Notes: generated from the sequence alone by a model not told the origin. Counted from the stretch's first letter, positions 28,195-36,505 are shown. The stretch: 54,155 nucleotides of DNA from Deltaproteobacteria bacterium (GCA_029262375.1 JAJCZM010000041.1:1-54155), one strand, 5' to 3'. Translations and numbers: made by a program.

Positions 28195-28875
28195 TTACTT
28201 CTTCTTGGTTGCCTTCTTGGTTGCCTTCTTAGTGGCTTTTTTTGCGGGAGCCTTGGCTGGAGCTTTGGCCGCAGACTTGGCTGAGCTTTTTGCCGCTTTC
28301 TTGGCGGCAGCTTTCTTTGCGGCAGGCTTCGCGGCGGCTTTGGCCACCTTGGCGACTTTGGCCGTCGCTTTTGCGGCTTTCTTGGCTGCGGCTTTCGTAA
28401 TCGGCTTCGCAGCGGCTTTGGCCGCTTTGGCTATCTTTTTCGCAGCGGAACTTGGCGAAGATGCAGTACCGGTCTGTCGAACCGGCACCTTTCTCTTGGG
28501 CCGTTCGGGCGGTAGTTCGATTGCCTTGATGGGAGCGGCAGGCAGTTTCGAACAAGGGAGACACAGGTTCTCCTCGTTGTTCTCGTCTTCGACGAGACCC
28601 TCATCGAGATTGTGGCAAACCTTCTCGCAGCGCACGCAGATGAAGTAGATCCCTTCTAGGGTCTTGTTGATGCGCTCGCGATTGAGTATTCGACCTCGCA
28701 ACTTCTGCATGCGAATGCCGAGAAGATCGTAGTACTGGCTCTTTATCTTCTGACGGCCGACTTCGTCTTTCGGTAATTCCTCATCGTCCGCAACCTCACT
28801 TACCGTGAGATCGTCGAACAGTTGGAACCCCGAGCCGTCTGAGCTGGAGGATGATTTTTTGGCTTTTTTTGCCAC
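28195..28875 (-). CDS. Zinc-binding protein with histone-H1-like Lys/Ala tail
   Basis: The 226-aa protein has three parts. Residues 1-75 form an acidic, helical N-terminus that includes a basic KIKSQYYDLLGIRMQKLRGR stretch. Residues 76-110 form a four-cysteine putative zinc site, C80-x2-C83 and C105-x2-C108 (with a further C87). Residues 143-226 are a low-complexity tail of lysine, alanine and proline repeats (AAKPAAKKAAAKKA, ending in KKATKKATKKATKKK), like the C-terminal domain of histone H1 or AlgP. Such tails bind DNA or RNA without specificity. I do not recognise the N-terminal domain. The start is GTG 28875, 35 bases after the 55-aa zinc ribbon gene, and both proteins begin with MA-(T)KKAK. 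A nucleoid or RNA-associated role is inference. Confidence 0.85.
   Translation of the reverse strand: MAKKAKKSSSSSDGSGFQLFDDLTVSEVADDEELPKDEVGRQKIKSQYYDLLGIRMQKLRGRILNRERINKTLEGIYFICVRCEKVCHNLDEGLVEDENNEENLCLPCSKLPAAPIKAIELPPERPKRKVPVRQTGTASSPSSAAKKIAKAAKAAAKPITKAAAKKAAKATAKVAKVAKAAAKPAAKKAAAKKAAKSSAKSAAKAPAKAPAKKATKKATKKATKKK
28202..28237. repeat. 12-bp tandem repeat encoding KKAT
   Basis: TTCTTGGTTGCC occurs at 28202-28213 and 28214-28225, with a degenerate third copy at 28226-28237. It encodes the KKAT repeats at the end of the H1-like tail. Tandem codon repeats of this kind can change copy number by slippage, which would alter tail length. Confidence 0.75.
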
Positions 28876-28910
28876 TGACTATCCGGCCGGAGTACGCTGC
28901 ACCACGCCGA

Positions 28911-29078
28911 TTACCGGGTGCGCAGCATGTAGCCGCAGGTCTTATCGCAGACCCAAAACAGTCCTTTGGGGCCGAAGCCGGTATAGCGGACCACGCGGAT
29001 TTCCGCGCCACAGTCCGGGCACGTCGGTTTTTCGGCGACGCCGCCTTTGATTGCAGTCTTTGCTTTCTTCGTTGCCAC
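28911..29078 (-). CDS. 55-aa zinc-ribbon protein
   Basis: This small gene is easily missed. From GTG 29078 to TAA 28911 it encodes 55 residues: a lysine-rich start (MATKKAKTAIKGG), then C20-P-D-C23-G and C44-D-K-T-C48-G, which form a zinc ribbon. The middle resembles the topoisomerase-type/FmdB-like pattern RYTGFGPKGLFWVC, in which a glycine-rich loop joins the two cysteine knuckles. The frame, the paired cysteines and a good promoter upstream (29135-29163) support a real gene. It precedes the H1-like zinc protein by 35 bases, on the same strand, and is likely co-transcribed. Topoisomerase C-terminal zinc ribbons bind single-stranded DNA; that role here is a guess. Confidence 0.8.
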   Translation of the reverse strand: MATKKAKTAIKGGVAEKPTCPDCGAEIRVVRYTGFGPKGLFWVCDKTCGYMLRTR

Positions 29079-29134
29079 TTGGATTCTCGCCCGTCTTTCT
29101 GAGGTAGCCCTCGAATAGGGGCCTAAGTCGGCGG

Positions 29135-29163
29135 AGTCTACGGACGATGGGCTTGGCAGTCAA
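29135..29163 (-). promoter_or_regulatory. Candidate sigma-70 promoter for the zinc-ribbon pair
   Basis: TTGACT (29163-29158) and TAGACT (29140-29135) are separated by exactly 17 bases on the minus strand, matching the consensus at 5 of 6 and 4 of 6 positions. The predicted start lies about 50 bases before the GTG of the 55-aa zinc-ribbon gene. There is no other gene on this strand between the promoter and 29230. Confidence 0.55.
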
Positions 29164-29229
29164 GAAAATGCGGCGCGGAACCGCCACCGTTGTTGCAATC
29201 CGTGACGAATTTGTAGACGGTCTGCCGCC

Positions 29230-30021
29230 ATGTCCTACGGACCTCTACGCGCCGCCGAGGCAGTCTTTTTCGTCGATGAACGCGGCCGCAAGTACCTGAA
29301 AGAGCTACGCGCGGGCCACCGCGTCACGATTCGAGGCACCGCCATCCGCAATGATGACCTGATCGGCCAGCCGGAGGGCTCCACGACAGATCCCGACCAG
29401 CCTGAGACATTCGCCGTTTTCCGGCCCTCCTATGCAGAACTCGCGACCGTCATCGAGCGGGCAGCGGAGCCGGTCTTCGCGAAGGACGCCGGTGCCATCA
29501 TCATCCACGCCGACATACGCGCAGGTGACCGCGTCGTCGAAGTCGGAGTCGGCGCCGGGTTGCTCACCATCGCGCTACTTCGCGCGGTTGGTATCGCCGG
29601 TGAACTGACGAGCTACGAGTTGCGCGAGGACTTCGCCGGTAACGCCGCAGCGGCGGTTGCCCGGTACCACGGAGACGCCGGCAACTGGAAGGTCAAGATC
29701 CGCGACGGCAATGATGGCTTCGACGAAGACGGCGTCGATCGGGTCGTCTCTGACATCCCCGAGCCGCATCGTCTACTCGATGCCGTCGCACGTTCGCTTC
29801 GCCCCGGCGGTAGCTACGCCGCCTATGTGCCGACGGTTCTGCAGTTCGAAGCGCTGCGTAAGGCGATCGATTCCGACCCACGCTTCGTCATGCCGGAAAC
29901 GATCGAAGTTCTGGAACGCAGCTGGCATGTCGAGGACCGCAGCGTTCGTCCAGACCATCGGATGGTCGCGCACACCGGCTTCCTCACGTTCTGCCGTCGA
30001 AGCGCAGTGGCCGCCGCCTAA
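29230..30021 (+). CDS. trmI: tRNA (adenine(58)-N1)-methyltransferase, TrmI-like
   Basis: TrmI methylates N1 of A58 in the tRNA T-loop. The 263-aa sequence has an N-terminal beta domain, the RPSYAELATVIERAAE region, the linker IIIHADIRAGDRVVEVG leading into the S-adenosylmethionine loop EVGVGAG (104-110), and SDIPEPHRLLDAVARSLRPGG, the position where the family has DLP-type catalytic residues. VPTVLQFEALRKAI follows as in GCD14/TrmI enzymes. The length is typical for the bacterial homotetrameric enzyme. It converges on the HAD gene with a 3-base overlap at the stops. Confidence 0.9.
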   Translation: MSYGPLRAAEAVFFVDERGRKYLKELRAGHRVTIRGTAIRNDDLIGQPEGSTTDPDQPETFAVFRPSYAELATVIERAAEPVFAKDAGAIIIHADIRAGDRVVEVGVGAGLLTIALLRAVGIAGELTSYELREDFAGNAAAAVARYHGDAGNWKVKIRDGNDGFDEDGVDRVVSDIPEPHRLLDAVARSLRPGGSYAAYVPTVLQFEALRKAIDSDPRFVMPETIEVLERSWHVEDRSVRPDHRMVAHTGFLTFCRRSAVAAA

Positions 30022-30803
30022 GCGAATCCGAGTGATTGCAGCACGCTAGGGAGTTCCGTGACGTCCTCGATGACTGCGACCGCCGGACCGGAGTCCTCGT
30101 CCTTCTTTCCCACCCAGATTGGTGTGAGTCCCGCGGCCGCGGCGCCCTCAACGTCCGCACACAGCGAATCGCCGACGAACAGCGCCTCGTGCGGAGCGAC
30201 GCCCATGCGCTCGCAAGACAGTGCGAAGATCTCAGCCGACGGCTTGCAGTAACCGACGTCGTCCGAGACCACGCGCACGTCGAACCAGCGGTCGAGTTCG
30301 AGGCGCTCGAGCACGGCGTGTGCGGTCGGCCCATGGTCGAAGTTCGACAATAACCCGAGCCGGAAGCGTTGCTGTAGCGACTCCAGGAGCGGATGTCGGT
30401 CCTGCGGGCAGTACACGGCGCCGGACAGCGAACGCATGTGTGCAGCTACGAGCCCGTCCGCCACGGCTTCGAGGCTGGCGCTGCGTGCCGAGCCCGACCC
30501 CTGTGTCGCGCGTTGCAGTGCGCGACGGAAACGCTCACCACTACTGATCTCACGCCCGCTTGCACGCTTTTCGGCGCTGATCTCCCGGCTGAGCGCTTCG
30601 ATGGTCTTGAGGAAGTGGAGCGGATCGAGTTCAGGATCGTATTCGGCTAGTCGTCCCTCGAGATTCTCGATCGTACTCGGCCGCTGCTTTCCGCCGATTT
30701 CGATGCGAGGAAGTTTCGAGCCGTCAAAAAAGACCAGAGTCTGGAACAGATCGAAAATGATCGCCCGTGGCGTTGTGTTAGCGCCTTTCGAAGAGCCAGC
30801 CAC
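30018..30803 (-). CDS. HAD-superfamily hydrolase (subfamily IA)
   Basis: The Rossmann-like HAD fold is shown by IIFDLFQTLVFFD (motif I), a cap helix region, LGLLSNFDHGP (motif II), VGYCKPSAEIF with the motif III lysine, and ALFVGDSLCADVEGAAAAGL (motif IV). Motif I reads D-L-F-Q-T: the nucleophile Asp is present, but the second Asp of phosphatases (DxDxT) is Phe. This is the pattern of haloacid dehalogenase-type and some atypical members. The substrate is unknown. The first canonical starts are TTG 30812 and GTG 30803; both lie inside the DUF4149 gene, so the two overlap by 26-35 bases. Confidence 0.85.
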   Translation of the reverse strand: MAGSSKGANTTPRAIIFDLFQTLVFFDGSKLPRIEIGGKQRPSTIENLEGRLAEYDPELDPLHFLKTIEALSREISAEKRASGREISSGERFRRALQRATQGSGSARSASLEAVADGLVAAHMRSLSGAVYCPQDRHPLLESLQQRFRLGLLSNFDHGPTAHAVLERLELDRWFDVRVVSDDVGYCKPSAEIFALSCERMGVAPHEALFVGDSLCADVEGAAAAGLTPIWVGKKDEDSGPAVAVIEDVTELPSVLQSLGFA

Positions 30804-31248
30804 TACAGGCAACCAATCCTATCCCGCCTAGCAGGACGACTCCGTTGAGGCGTACCGATCGCTTGTGCAGGGTATCGAATCGCGGCTGGGCGTCTTCGAT
30901 GCCTCTTATCGCATCAATCTCGGGGTGCAGCACAAGCGTCGAATAGAGCTGGCACGCCAACATGACCGCGACCACGGCGGAGGCGGCTTTCCAGGCTCCA
31001 CCCGATTGCCCTGCCGATTGCCCTGCCGATTGCCCTGCGATGTAGACGGTTGACCCGAGCAGCAGTACGCCCGCCACAGCGCCAAGTCGGAAGTACGGCG
31101 CGAACAGCAGTGCCGCGACGGCCCCTGCATTCGCCCGCTCCAGGTTCATGAACAGCGTCGGCAAGACGACAAGGGAAAAGAATATTGCTGCGCCGATCCA
31201 GACGACCAAACTGCAGACGAACAGCGAGCTAATGGTGCGTTGCATCAC
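30778..31248 (-). CDS. DUF4149 (TMEM205-like) membrane protein
   Basis: This is a 156-aa membrane protein with four predicted hydrophobic segments: SLFVCSLVVWIGAAIFFSLVVLP, AVAGVLLLGSTVYIAG, AASAVVAVMLACQLY and GVVLLGGIGLVACSG. The first segment followed by PTLF, and the HPEIDAIRG loop between segments three and four, are typical of DUF4149. The function of the family is not known. A 12-bp tandem repeat inserts three AGQS units in the loop after segment two. It is divergent from lon by 53 bases. Confidence 0.85.
   Translation of the reverse strand: MMQRTISSLFVCSLVVWIGAAIFFSLVVLPTLFMNLERANAGAVAALLFAPYFRLGAVAGVLLLGSTVYIAGQSAGQSAGQSGGAWKAASAVVAVMLACQLYSTLVLHPEIDAIRGIEDAQPRFDTLHKRSVRLNGVVLLGGIGLVACSGWLFERR
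31004..31038. repeat. 12-bp tandem repeat (three copies) inside the DUF4149 gene
   Basis: GATTGCCCTGCC is repeated at 31004-31015 and 31016-31027, with an 11-base third copy at 31028-31038. It encodes AGQSAGQSAGQS in an extramembrane loop. The exact identity of the copies suggests recent expansion by slippage; the frame is preserved whatever the copy number. Confidence 0.9.
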
Positions 31249-31301
31249 GCGGCGAGCCTAACTTTCTTGTCTCCAAGTGTCGAACGTGCGAAGCAAAACG
31301 T

Positions 31302-33857
31302 ATGGATGACGACAATCCTCTCTCCCCGGACGGGCCAGACGAAATAGAGGAACTCATCGACGAGTCGATGGGTGATGAGCAGGCGCGGTGGTACGGCTTC
31401 GAAGAGGAAGTTGAGGACGTACTCGTCCCCGACGAACTGCCGATCTTGCCGCTACGCGGTGTCGTGGTCTTTCCAGCGGCCATCGTGCCACTGCTGATCT
31501 CACGAGAGTCCTCACTTGAACTGGTGGAACAGGCGCTGGTCGGCGATCGGATCGTCGGGCTCATCGCACAGAGATCGCCGGAACAAGAACTGCCGGGGAT
31601 CGAAGATCTCTACGATCGTGGTTCTGCTGCGCGCGTGTTGAAGATGCTCAAGTACCCGGATGGCAGCATCCGGATACTGGTGCAGGGGCTGTGCCGCATC
31701 GAGGCGACCGAATACGTCGAAACCGAACCGTACTTCAAGGCACGGTGCCTTCAGCTGTCCGACTCTCACGACGAAGGCATGAATGTCGCGGCGCTCAAGA
31801 CTCAGACCGTTCAGAATTTTTCGCGCTTCGTCGAGCTCACGCCGCATCTGCCTAATGAGCTGCAGGTCGTCGTCATCAACTTGAAGAAGCCCGGCAAGGT
31901 CGCGGATCTCATCGCCTCGAATCTGAGCCTTCAACTCTCTGAGAAACAAGAGCTGCTCGAAGCGCTCGAGGTCGACTCGCGCTTGGCGCAGGTCAACACC
32001 ATCCTGCGGCGCGAGATAGAACTTCTCGAGTTGGGCCACAAGATCCAAGGGCAGGTCCAGACCGAGCTCACTAAGAATCAGAAAGAGTTTTACTTACGCC
32101 AACAGCTGAAGGCGATTCAGAACGAGCTCGGCGAAGGCGAAGGCCGTGCCAATGAGATAGAAGTGCTGCGGCAGCGAATCGCGGCGGCGAAGCTTCCTGA
32201 AGAAGCGATGAAGGCCGCGGACAGCGAGCTGGATCGGTTGGCACTGATCCCGCCGGAATCCGCCGAGCATTCGGTGGTGCGCACCTATCTCGAATGGCTC
32301 GCAGACCTTCCCTGGGCGGTCGAGACTGAGGACAATCTCGATACGATCCACGCGCGCGAGGTGCTGAACGAGGACCACTTCGATCTCGAGAAGATCAAAG
32401 AACGCATCATCGAGTTCCTTGCGGTGCGCCAGTTGCGCAACAATCCTCGCGGACCGATTCTGTGTCTCGTCGGACCTCCCGGCGTTGGCAAAACATCGCT
32501 GGGACGATCGATCGCACGTGCGATGGGGCGCGCGTTCTACCGTCTTTCGCTGGGCGGAGTGCGCGATGAGTCCGAAATTCGCGGCCACCGACGCACCTAC
32601 GTCGGTTCGATGCCGGGCCGTATCATCCAAGGCCTGAAGTCGGCGGGTTCGAACAATCCTATATTCATGCTCGACGAGATCGATAAGCTGGGCAGCGACG
32701 TGCGCGGCGACCCGTCTTCAGCACTACTCGAGGTGCTGGACCCCGAGCAGAATTCGACCTTCCGCGATCACTACCTCGATGTTCCGTTCGATCTCTCGCA
32801 CGTCATGTTCCTCACGACCGCGAACTACCTGGATCCGATACCTCCGGCGCTCAGAGATCGCATGGAAGTGCTGGAGCTGTCCGGGTACAGCGAAGAAGAA
32901 AAGCGCGAGATCGCCGTCCGCCACCTGATCCCGAAACAGATCAAGGAGAACGGTCTTAGCGAGAACTTCATCCAGTTTGCCGAATCCGGTGTGGTCTCTG
33001 TGGTGCGCGACTACACGAAGGAAGCCGGGCTGCGCAATCTCGAGCGCGAGATCGGCGCGATCTGTCGCAAGGTCGCCCGCGAAGTCGCGGAAGGCCGTAC
33101 CGATCCGATCGAGATCGATGCGGATGTCGTGCGTGGCTACTTGGGACCTGAGAAGTTCACGTCGGAACTCGCGGATCGCGCGCATCAACCGGGTGTCGCT
33201 ATCGGCCTGGCCTGGACGCCTTACGGCGGCGAAGTGCTCTTCATCGAAGCCGCGCTCATGCGCGGAGCAAAGTCCTTGACGCTCACGGGACAGCTTGGCG
33301 ATGTGATGAAGGAATCGGCACAGGCCGCCCTCACCTATCTACGAAGTTCCGAGACGACCCTCGGGATCGACGTCGCGCGGATAGAGAAGAGTGATATCCA
33401 CGTGCACGTTCCAGCCGGCGCTATTCCGAAAGACGGACCGTCGGCTGGGGTGACCATGCTGGTGGCGCTCGCATCGGCGCTCACGCAGCGCCCCCTGCGC
33501 GAGCGTGTGGCGATGACGGGCGAGATTACGTTGCGCGGCACGGTATTGCCGGTGGGCGGAATCAAAGAAAAGATCCTCGCGGCCCGACGCGCAAACATTG
33601 GCGAGATCTACGTGCCGGCTCGCAATCGCAACGATGTTGAAGAGATCGATGCGGTTCTACGCGAGTCCATCGTGTTCCACTATGTCGAGCACGTCGACGA
33701 GGTGCTTCGCGATATCCTCGAACCCGACGTGGTCGGTGAGCTTCCTACGTGGCTATCCGATGATACGGCCGCGGGTTCCAAGAGCTCCGCGCTTTCCGTC
33801 GAGGAGCCGAGCGGCGAGAGCGAAGGGAAAGGCGCTTCGTTCGGCGTGTCGGGCTAG
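31302..33857 (+). CDS. lon: ATP-dependent protease Lon
   Basis: Lon is a soluble AAA+ serine protease that degrades misfolded and regulatory proteins. The 851-aa protein has the N-terminal substrate-binding domain (LPILPLRGVVVFPAAIVPL), a coiled-coil linker, the AAA+ module with Walker A GPPGVGKT (391-398) and Walker B-type FMLDEIDKLG, and the protease domain with the catalytic dyad S714 (KDGPSAGVTM) and K757 (GGIKEKIL). An acidic stretch of ~40 residues precedes the N-domain, and a low-complexity Ser/Glu tail follows the protease domain. It is the LonA type. The stop overlaps that of the convergent next gene. Confidence 0.97.
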   Translation: MDDDNPLSPDGPDEIEELIDESMGDEQARWYGFEEEVEDVLVPDELPILPLRGVVVFPAAIVPLLISRESSLELVEQALVGDRIVGLIAQRSPEQELPGIEDLYDRGSAARVLKMLKYPDGSIRILVQGLCRIEATEYVETEPYFKARCLQLSDSHDEGMNVAALKTQTVQNFSRFVELTPHLPNELQVVVINLKKPGKVADLIASNLSLQLSEKQELLEALEVDSRLAQVNTILRREIELLELGHKIQGQVQTELTKNQKEFYLRQQLKAIQNELGEGEGRANEIEVLRQRIAAAKLPEEAMKAADSELDRLALIPPESAEHSVVRTYLEWLADLPWAVETEDNLDTIHAREVLNEDHFDLEKIKERIIEFLAVRQLRNNPRGPILCLVGPPGVGKTSLGRSIARAMGRAFYRLSLGGVRDESEIRGHRRTYVGSMPGRIIQGLKSAGSNNPIFMLDEIDKLGSDVRGDPSSALLEVLDPEQNSTFRDHYLDVPFDLSHVMFLTTANYLDPIPPALRDRMEVLELSGYSEEEKREIAVRHLIPKQIKENGLSENFIQFAESGVVSVVRDYTKEAGLRNLEREIGAICRKVAREVAEGRTDPIEIDADVVRGYLGPEKFTSELADRAHQPGVAIGLAWTPYGGEVLFIEAALMRGAKSLTLTGQLGDVMKESAQAALTYLRSSETTLGIDVARIEKSDIHVHVPAGAIPKDGPSAGVTMLVALASALTQRPLRERVAMTGEITLRGTVLPVGGIKEKILAARRANIGEIYVPARNRNDVEEIDAVLRESIVFHYVEHVDEVLRDILEPDVVGELPTWLSDDTAAGSKSSALSVEEPSGESEGKGASFGVSG

Positions 33858-34960
33858 GCCAGTAGGCGCAGCAATTCGTCGCAGCCCTCGTCGAGGCCAC
33901 CGTCGCTGCGCGGATGCGGGCGTTCGCGTGCAAGCAACGCCTCCGCATCGTCGATCCAGTTGCCCTCAGCGAGTCGCTGCGCATCGATAGGCGCCGATAC
34001 GGTTTGGTCGGCGAGCCAGCGTTCCAAGTAAGGATCTTCCGGAAATCCTACTCGGCTCGGATACAACATCGGGGTTCCTGCTACGGCGCAGTCGCCGATG
34101 ATTCCATAGCCGGGCTTGGCTACCACCAAATCAGCGGCAGCCAGTAGATCCACGAACGTGAATGTCGCCGGGGCGTCTACGATGTCGGCCCTCTCGATCG
34201 GGTTCCCTGGAATCACGTAGCGTAGCGCCAACTCGGGATCCGGCAGTGAGACGATGCGAGGATCGAGACTGCGAAAACCCGGCATGATCAGTCTCTCTTC
34301 GGGGGCAATGCCAAGGCGCTTTCTGATTGCGTGCCTGTTGTTTGCACTGCGGCGGCCGATCACGCCGATATTCTTGCGCGCGCCAAATGCCGGCATGGGA
34401 CAGCCCGGCTCCAGTTCCAGCAGCAACTCGGCGTGCGCGTAAGCACTTGCAGCGCGATCGGCTTCCTCGCAGTAGCCGAGTTCCCGATAGATCCAATCCC
34501 AAGTGAAATTGGCCATCGCGACGGCGCGAAGACCGAGACGATCCGCTACGTCGAAAGCGAGAGGTGCGACGTCCGAGAAGATCAGTGACGCGTCGTCATC
34601 GTCGCGATGCCTCGCACATTCGCGCTCGACTTCTTTGTCGTAGCCGGCACGCCACTGCGCAAGCGCCGCTTTCGTGGCGGCGCGGTCGACTTTGAGATCG
34701 CCCGACTGCACCACGCCGGCATCGCAGGGCAACTCCAACCAGCTGAGAGTGCGCTGTTCGAGTATCGGCGGCCAGAGCCAGCGCGGACAACTGGCGCGCA
34801 CACGAAATTTCACGTCGACGCGCGCTGCCAAGCGCTCGAGGAGCGCGGTCGTACGCGTCGCGTGGCCGTAGCCGTGGCTGGATATGTAGACGCTGACTAT
34901 GGGATAGGGAGAACTCAGCGGGCCGGCTATTCCGTAGAGAAGGAAGTCCCGCACCCACAC
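33854..34960 (-). CDS. GT-B-like glycosyltransferase, unknown specificity
   Basis: The ~368-aa protein begins its fold with VSVYISSHGYGHATRTTALLE, the glycine-histidine-rich loop of GT-B-like proteins such as MurG-type transferases and the N-terminal part of plant L-arabinokinases. The C-terminal half contains ADLVVAKPGYGIIGDCAVAGTP, the place where this fold binds a nucleotide-sugar diphosphate. There is no signal peptide. The only canonical starts, GTG 34960 and 34954, lie inside the end of erpA (overlap 28-34 bases), so translation may depend on erpA. Acceptor and donor cannot be told; the kinase domain of arabinokinase is absent. Confidence 0.72.
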   Translation of the reverse strand: MWVRDFLLYGIAGPLSSPYPIVSVYISSHGYGHATRTTALLERLAARVDVKFRVRASCPRWLWPPILEQRTLSWLELPCDAGVVQSGDLKVDRAATKAALAQWRAGYDKEVERECARHRDDDDASLIFSDVAPLAFDVADRLGLRAVAMANFTWDWIYRELGYCEEADRAASAYAHAELLLELEPGCPMPAFGARKNIGVIGRRSANNRHAIRKRLGIAPEERLIMPGFRSLDPRIVSLPDPELALRYVIPGNPIERADIVDAPATFTFVDLLAAADLVVAKPGYGIIGDCAVAGTPMLYPSRVGFPEDPYLERWLADQTVSAPIDAQRLAEGNWIDDAEALLARERPHPRSDGGLDEGCDELLRLLA

Positions 34961-35280
34961 GTGTGAACGGCTTGCGGGTTCGTGAACTTCAAGCCACCGC
35001 CGTACAGACCGTCGACATAGTCGAGTACCGTGCCTGCGAGCTTGTCGACGCTGGTGCCCTCGACGAAGACGCTAAGGCCGTCGATCTCGAGAACGATGTC
35101 GCTGGTTTCCGGTTGCTCGCAAAACGAGAGTGCATACTCGTAGCCGGAACACCCGCCGGTCACGACGGCGACGCGCAGTCCTTGGCCCCCTGTGCCGTCG
35201 CGGTCCATTGTTTTCAGGACGTGGGCGGCTGCGCGCGGCGTGAGATTGAATGCGGTAGTGTCTTGCGTCGTGGGTTCCAT
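34927..35280 (-). CDS. erpA: HesB/IscA-type iron-sulfur cluster insertion protein
   Basis: A-type carriers deliver [2Fe-2S] or [4Fe-4S] clusters to apo-enzymes. The 117-aa sequence has all three ligand cysteines: one in VTGGCSGYEYALSF and the CGCG pair in HTCGCGTSFSTE. The intervening FVEGTSVDKLAGTVLDYVDG segment is typical, as is NPQA before the last cysteines. ATG 35280 is chosen; the longer frame upstream is not conserved. It lies opposite queG, an Fe-S enzyme, and shares the window with NadA, another Fe-S enzyme. ErpA and IscA cannot be separated confidently on sequence alone. Confidence 0.88.
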   Translation of the reverse strand: MEPTTQDTTAFNLTPRAAAHVLKTMDRDGTGGQGLRVAVVTGGCSGYEYALSFCEQPETSDIVLEIDGLSVFVEGTSVDKLAGTVLDYVDGLYGGGLKFTNPQAVHTCGCGTSFSTE

Positions 35281-35383
35281 GATCGTGTGTTTGGGCGACG
35301 AGCGGACGTAAATGCCCGTCAATGCTCTTGATTTAGTTATAGGCTCGCCTGCTCTACAGTCAACCTGGATCTTCGTTCCAACC

Positions 35384-36505
35384 GTGTCCGACCATAGGAA
35401 AGAGCAAATACGTCTAGAAGCCCATGCCAAAGGCTTCGTGGGATGCGGGTTTTCCGGCGCCGCCCGTCTTCCCGATGAGCCCCGTTTGAGGGATTGGCTC
35501 CAGCGCGGACGCCACGGCGACATGAGTTACTTGGCTCGCGATCTCGATCGTCGTGTCGAGCCAACGCTGTTCCTCGAAGGCGCGCGTACGGTGATCGTCG
35601 TCGCGTGGCCGTACGCAGCACCGGCGCGCCCTTCCGATGAGGACTGGCGTGTGAATCTGACCGGACGCATCGCCGCATATGCGCGTGGCATCGACTACCA
35701 CGACGCACTTGCTACAAAGGTCGAGGAACTGGCTGTCCTCGTCTCTCAGCTATACGGGGGCAGCGCACGCGCTCATGTAGACGCCGGCCCCTTGGTGGAG
35801 AAATCACTTGCGCGCAGAGCAGGGCTCGGCTGGTTCGGGCGCAACACGAATATCCTTCTGCCTGACCGTGGCTCGTACGTCTTGCTCGCCTGCTTGCTGA
35901 CGACTGCGTCTATCGAGCCGGATGACGAGTATACATCGGACCATTGCGGAGCTTGTAGCTCCTGCATCCCTGCTTGCCCCACGGGTGCGATTGGCGAGGA
36001 CGCTACGATCGATGCGCCACGTTGTCTTTCGTATTTGACTATCGAGCATCGTGGTCCCATATCGCACAGCCTGCGTCCGCAACTCGGCAACTGGATTTTC
36101 GGCTGCGACGACTGCCAGACGTCGTGCCCCTGGAACGACCCTGATGAGCATGCCGACAACTGGCTGAATCCGTCGCTCGCTGGGGTGCTGTCGATCTCGC
36201 CCGAGGAGTTCCGCGAGACGTACCGTCATACGGCCGTCTCGCGCACGAAACGTCGAGGACTCGCGCGCAACGCCGCGATCGCCCTCGGCAATAGCGGAAA
36301 CGAGGCGGCTACGGACCCACTGTCTCGTGCGGTGCTCGAACACGACGAGGCACTCGTTCGCGCGCACGCGGCTTGGGCACTCGGGGCACTTGGCGGCTCG
36401 TCGGTCGGTGATGTCCTGCGTCGATCGCTCGAGCTCGAACGGGTGCCGCCCGTGAGAACCGAGATCGAACAGGCACTGCACCTGTTGCGCGACAGGCCTG
36501 CCTAA
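35384..36505 (+). CDS. queG: Epoxyqueuosine reductase
   Basis: QueG reduces epoxyqueuosine to queuosine in tRNA, the last step of the pathway, using cobalamin and two [4Fe-4S] clusters. The cluster ligands are visible as CGACSSCIPACP with CLSYLTIEHRG, then GCDDCQTSCPWN. AHVDAGPLVEKSLARRAGLGWFG is the conserved cobalamin-side segment. A HEAT-repeat-like C-terminus (RNAAIALGNSG, AHAAWALGALGG) binds tRNA in known structures. GTG 35384 is chosen because the conserved part begins there (SDHRKEQIRLEA); ATG 35312 would add 24 residues. The other queuosine genes tgt and queA are at the far right of the window. Confidence 0.94.
   Translation: MSDHRKEQIRLEAHAKGFVGCGFSGAARLPDEPRLRDWLQRGRHGDMSYLARDLDRRVEPTLFLEGARTVIVVAWPYAAPARPSDEDWRVNLTGRIAAYARGIDYHDALATKVEELAVLVSQLYGGSARAHVDAGPLVEKSLARRAGLGWFGRNTNILLPDRGSYVLLACLLTTASIEPDDEYTSDHCGACSSCIPACPTGAIGEDATIDAPRCLSYLTIEHRGPISHSLRPQLGNWIFGCDDCQTSCPWNDPDEHADNWLNPSLAGVLSISPEEFRETYRHTAVSRTKRRGLARNAAIALGNSGNEAATDPLSRAVLEHDEALVRAHAAWALGALGGSSVGDVLRRSLELERVPPVRTEIEQALHLLRDRPA

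Noticed and set aside
28205..28648. Apparent hydrophobic Ala/Phe/Leu-rich protein on the plus strand
   Set aside because: It is the reverse reading of the Lys/Ala-coding tail of the H1-like gene, whose frame has the zinc cysteines and a promoter.
35328..35360. Promoter TTGATT ... TACAGT upstream of queG
   Set aside because: The spacing is 21 bases and each element is only a partial match.
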